Shown: positions 13,693 to 13,850 of the stretch, one piece after another
Layout: each line of letters starts with the position of its first letter
Numbering within the stretch: position 1 is the first letter of the stretch
NCBI GenBank assembly: GCA_963755075.1
Contig: CAVWKL010000127.1
Location: 1 to 13,850 of the forward strand
Source: Roseiarcus sp963755075
GTDB lineage: Bacteria > Pseudomonadota > Alphaproteobacteria > Rhizobiales > Beijerinckiaceae
Length of the DNA: 13,850 nucleotides
Direction: 5' to 3'
Program-made: the position numbers and the translations under genes
Notes under the pieces: generated by a model
Seen by the model: only the letters and a program-made list of their open reading frames with translations
What the model was told of the DNA's origin: nothing
Databases searched by the model: none

Positions 13693-13850
13693 TCACAGTG
13701 TACGCAAACCGAAGGCGATCGCGGTCCACGCGATGCCGAAGAAGATCAGGTCAATGCCGAGGAAGACCCCGATCGCCCAGAGTCCCGAGACCGGCCATTC
13801 CGCCATCACCAGCAGACCCAGAGCCAAAGTGATGGCGCCGTCGGCAACCT
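13693..13850 (-). CDS. HdeD-family protein, C-terminal part (cut by window edge)
   Basis: Only the last 51 residues are present. They read VADGAITLALGLLVMAEWP, then SGLWAIGVFLGIDLIFFGIAW, and end in GLRTL before a TGA. This is the typical final DUF308 helix pair of HdeD-family proteins. The gene starts beyond position 13850. It is upstream of, and on the same strand as, the complete HdeD gene, and probably belongs to the same transcript. Confidence 0.8.
   Translation of the reverse strand, partial: VADGAITLALGLLVMAEWPVSGLWAIGVFLGIDLIFFGIAWTAIAFGLRTL

Noticed and set aside
9820..13850. Transmissible locus for protein quality control / heat-resistance island, suggested by hdeD and proteases
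   Set aside because: The hallmark genes (small heat-shock protein, ClpK/ClpG, FtsH, YfdX, thioredoxin, KefB) are absent and no mobility genes or repeats flank the cluster.
1..13850. CRISPR arrays, tRNA or rRNA genes, insertion sequences, defence systems
   Set aside because: No regularly spaced repeats, no tRNA-like cloverleaf or rRNA sequence, and no transposase, integrase or defence-type protein were found on either strand.

Overview
The window is GC-rich, gene-dense bacterial DNA. A cobalamin riboswitch, paralogous BON-domain genes with FNR/FixK-type palindromes, HdeD-family proteins and a YqjD/YqjE-like pair together suggest an alphaproteobacterium, probably of the order Hyphomicrobiales (for example the Methylocystaceae/Beijerinckiaceae neighbourhood). 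This placement is an inference from gene style, because no rRNA or tRNA gene is present. No CRISPR array, insertion sequence or prophage is visible.

Layout. (1) 70-3203, minus strand: two tandem paralogous two-BON-domain genes followed by a glycogen synthase-like gene (glgA). Each BON gene has a long AT-richer upstream region with an FNR/FixK-like palindrome about 230-260 bp before the start codon. (2) 3700-8733, plus strand: a cobalamin riboswitch leading into a complete vitamin B12 uptake operon in the order btuB, btuF, btuC, btuD. The last three genes are packed with 4-nt gaps or 1-4-nt overlaps and use GTG and TTG starts. (3) 8933-9571, plus strand: an orphan NarL/LuxR-type response regulator. 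(4) 9820-13850, minus strand: a run of seven membrane or stress genes. In transcription order these are an HdeD-family gene cut by the window edge, a second hdeD-like gene, an unnamed multi-pass membrane protein, a membrane-anchored SDH/ClpP-fold serine protease, a YqjD/ElaB-like anchor protein, a YqjE-like two-helix membrane protein and a rhomboid protease.

How they fit together. The btu unit forms an outer-membrane receptor, a periplasmic binding protein, a permease and an ATPase, and the riboswitch should shut it down when cobalamin is plentiful. The right-hand cluster looks like an envelope-stress or membrane protein quality-control set: two different membrane serine proteases with four or five small membrane proteins. 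The left-hand BON/glgA group may be a low-oxygen or stress-induced storage module, if the palindromes are real FNR/FixK sites.

The points most worth a second look are the glycogen synthase with several changed active-site motif positions, the shared palindromes upstream of the duplicated BON genes, the near-identical 66-bp block inside those two genes, and the composition of the membrane-stress cluster. Nothing here is clearly a new defence or mobile system.
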